A stretch of DNA of 64,000 nucleotides, taken from the NCBI GenBank assembly GCA_017443175.1, contig JAFSOZ010000008.1:1-64000 (forward strand), written 5' to 3'. Below, in pieces: positions 62,464 through 64,000 of the stretch; positions within the stretch are counted from its first letter, which is position 1; every line of letters begins with the position of its first letter. Source of the stretch: Bacteroidales bacterium (GTDB lineage: Bacteria > Bacteroidota > Bacteroidia > Bacteroidales > WCHB1-69). The translations under genes and the position numbers were made by a program. The notes beneath the pieces were generated by a model. That model ran no database searches and was not told the DNA's origin. It was given only the letters and a program-made list of their open reading frames with translations.

Positions 62464-63573
62464 TTACATTACGTAAATATCCCTTAAAATAATTTCCTCA
62501 TGTTCCCAAGTAAGCTCTTGTGCCGCTTTCAAACAGTTGTTTTTGTATTGTTGGCAAAGCTGGGGATTGTTTTGCAAAGTGCGCACTGCCTCTGCAATGG
62601 ATTCAGGAGAGATAGTTTCCGGCACCAGTCCTATTTGGTACTGGCGCACAATACGGGCTCGCTCCGGCAGGTTGGAGACAATCTGCGGAATACCAGCCTT
62701 GATGTACTCGAATATTTTGTTGGGAAGACTGTATTGGGCGTTCGGTCCCACATCGTGGTCCATGGCCAGACCGGCATCCGCCAAAGCGGTGTATTGGAAC
62801 AGCTTTTCCTGGGTCTGCCGGGGCACGATGGTCACACGGTCGCCAAGCTGCAATTCATCCACCATCCGGTGCAATTTAGGGATGATGGTACCACCGCCGA
62901 TGATGAAGAGATGCGCATCGGGCAATTGCTGTATGGCCAGTATGGATTCCTCGCAGCCACGGCCCTCGTTGAGGCCGTTGCCTTGAATAATGATATTGAA
63001 CTTGTCTGTTGGCATGCCCAAGTCGGCCTTGGTGCACGTGAGCGGCGGCGTGCCAGCGGGCGGGATGTTGCGCACCAGATGCGCGCGTACGCCGTACTCT
63101 TTCTCATATTGGTCCACGATGGACTGGCTCACCGTGATCACGGTTTTCAATTTCGGGAAACAAAACCGTTCAATGGCTTTCCACACTTTCAGTGCTTTGG
63201 GGTTACTGAGCACGGAAAGTTCGCCGCAGAAATACTCGTGGCTGTCATAGACCAGTCGCTTGCGCCGGAGCCGGCTCACAAGCGTATTGGGCAACAGTGT
63301 GTCCAGATCGTTGGCGATGAACACATCACACTTTTTGAAAAGCAGATAGAAGAACAACCGGAGATTGTATTCAGCATAGAAGATCCAGTTTTTGCGAAAC
63401 AGGAGTCTCATGCGGTGCGTGTGGTACGCGCGGGGGAGTAATTCCGGCGAGTCGGCATAGCAGCGGCCCACCAGCGTGACATCATAGCCGTTGCGAGTGA
63501 GAAACATAGCCACCTTGTCCACACGGGCATCCGTGTAGAGGTCGTTGGTAACCGATAGGATGGCACGCTTCAT
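62464..63573 (-). CDS. glycosyltransferase family 4-type
   Basis: 369 residues of GT-B fold. N-terminal Rossmann-like half (ILSVTNDLYTDARVDKVAMFLTRNGYDVTLVGR), DSHEYFCGEL (about 115), and the donor half with GNGLNEGRGCEESILAI (about 197), IIGGGTIIPKL, LAMDHDVGPNAQYSLPNKIFEYIKAGIPQIVS (about 282-313). Likely transfers a sugar to a surface polysaccharide. Its ATG overlaps the secA stop (TAATG), so it is translated from the secA message. Donor and acceptor unknown. Confidence 0.87.
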   Translation of the reverse strand: MKRAILSVTNDLYTDARVDKVAMFLTRNGYDVTLVGRCYADSPELLPRAYHTHRMRLLFRKNWIFYAEYNLRLFFYLLFKKCDVFIANDLDTLLPNTLVSRLRRKRLVYDSHEYFCGELSVLSNPKALKVWKAIERFCFPKLKTVITVSQSIVDQYEKEYGVRAHLVRNIPPAGTPPLTCTKADLGMPTDKFNIIIQGNGLNEGRGCEESILAIQQLPDAHLFIIGGGTIIPKLHRMVDELQLGDRVTIVPRQTQEKLFQYTALADAGLAMDHDVGPNAQYSLPNKIFEYIKAGIPQIVSNLPERARIVRQYQIGLVPETISPESIAEAVRTLQNNPQLCQQYKNNCLKAAQELTWEHEEIILRDIYVM

Positions 63574-64000
63574 TATTCAGCGCTCATACGGCCATGGCAG
63601 TTCTTGTATTTCTTGCCGCTGCCGCACGGGCAGGGATCGTTACGACCCACTTTCTTCTCCACACGGATGGGCTGGCTGCCCTTGCCGCCGGGAGCCACCT
63701 GACGACCTCCGCCAGCCACTTCCTCGCGACCGGTGGTCAGCTTCTTGGCATCCGACTGCGGCAGCTGCGCCTCGCGCACTTGCGGAGCCTCCTCCGCCAT
63801 CGGGATTCTGCCCTTGTTCAGGAAACTCACAATCTCCTGGCTGATGCGCACTAACAACTGGTCAAACAGGTTGAAGGATTCAAGCTTGTAAATCAACAGC
63901 GGATCTTTCTGCTCGTAAGATGCGTTCTGCACGCTCTCCTTCAAGTCGTCCATGGCACGCAAATGCTCTTTCCATGCATTGTCAATCACGGCCAGCGTGA
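63573..64000 (-). CDS. secA: protein translocase SecA, C-terminal part (cut by window edge)
   Basis: The last 140 or so residues: [37 protein letters not shown] matches the helical scaffold/wing end of SecA, followed by a variable linker and the SEC-C zinc motif [14 protein letters not shown]. ATPase of Sec export, here also feeding T9SS cargo to the periplasm. The N-terminal part lies beyond position 64000. Coupled to the downstream glycosyltransferase by a one-base overlap. Confidence 0.95.
   Translation of the reverse strand, partial: TLAVIDNAWKEHLRAMDDLKESVQNASYEQKDPLLIYKLESFNLFDQLLVRISQEIVSFLNKGRIPMAEEAPQVREAQLPQSDAKKLTTGREEVAGGGRQVAPGGKGSQPIRVEKKVGRNDPCPCGSGKKYKNCHGRMSAE

Overview
The window looks like a chromosomal segment of an uncultured gut- or rumen-type member of the Bacteroidales (Bacteroidota). 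The evidence is: (i) at least five intact proteins or relics ending in type IX secretion system (T9SS) C-terminal sorting domains, plus two tail relics; (ii) promoters of the Bacteroidota type, with a TAnnTTTG -7 box and no sigma70-like -10; (iii) starts with little or no Shine-Dalgarno sequence; (iv) lineage-typical families (S46 dipeptidyl peptidase, FISUMP domain, DUF4954, BspA-type LRR, Omp85-like surface antigens, Cys-poor DksA-like protein). No rRNA, tRNA, CRISPR array, intact insertion sequence or prophage was seen.

Layout. 1-7.1 kb: three tandem T9SS cargo genes (Asp-box repeat protein, unknown, M6-like protease/beta-helix chimera). 7.1-14 kb: membrane LytTR regulator with a striking triple direct repeat in front of it, acyl-CoA ligase, purC, valS. 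14-20.4 kb: FISUMP surface protein, a deleted C10-protease relic, BspA-like LRR protein, S46 peptidase, lspA and a DksA-like regulator. 20.5-25.6 kb: degenerate toxin-antitoxin pair, hydF, and a large propeller/barrel outer-membrane protein. 25.6-33.7 kb: core genes rpsP-rimM, rpsO, pnp, then plsC-like/GT9/lpxH/era. 33.7-42.3 kb: truncated BRO gene, hutI, CotH protein with a damaged start, Na+ symporter, TPM/LemA pair, kdtA and an outer-membrane protein. 42.3-52.6 kb: aminotransferase, Omp85-like protein, murB, DUF4954, nagB, ugd and a beta-helix protein. 52.6-64 kb (minus strand): secA (partial), glycosyltransferase, a T9SS tail relic, a 2422-residue FN3/adhesin giant, SDR, LD-carboxypeptidase and acyltransferase.

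How the genes fit together. Much of the window serves the cell envelope: lipid A/LPS (lpxH, kdtA, GT9, acyltransferases), peptidoglycan (murB, LD-carboxypeptidase, nagB), lipoprotein processing (lspA), Sec export (secA) feeding T9SS-anchored surface proteins, and outer-membrane barrels. Extracellular proteolysis (S46 peptidase, M6-like protease, former C10 protease) and hutI fit an amino-acid-using lifestyle; hydF implies an [FeFe]-hydrogenase elsewhere in the genome.

The most unusual signal is not a single gene but small repeats. Several families of short palindromes and minisatellites occupy the spacers, and members of the same families lie in frame inside T9SS tail domains, at the C-terminus of lspA and over the start of the CotH gene. 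A second theme is gene erosion by simple deletion (C10 protease, toxin, BRO protein, T9SS tail relic). A third is a three-copy 20-bp-phased direct repeat that may be the LytTR operator.
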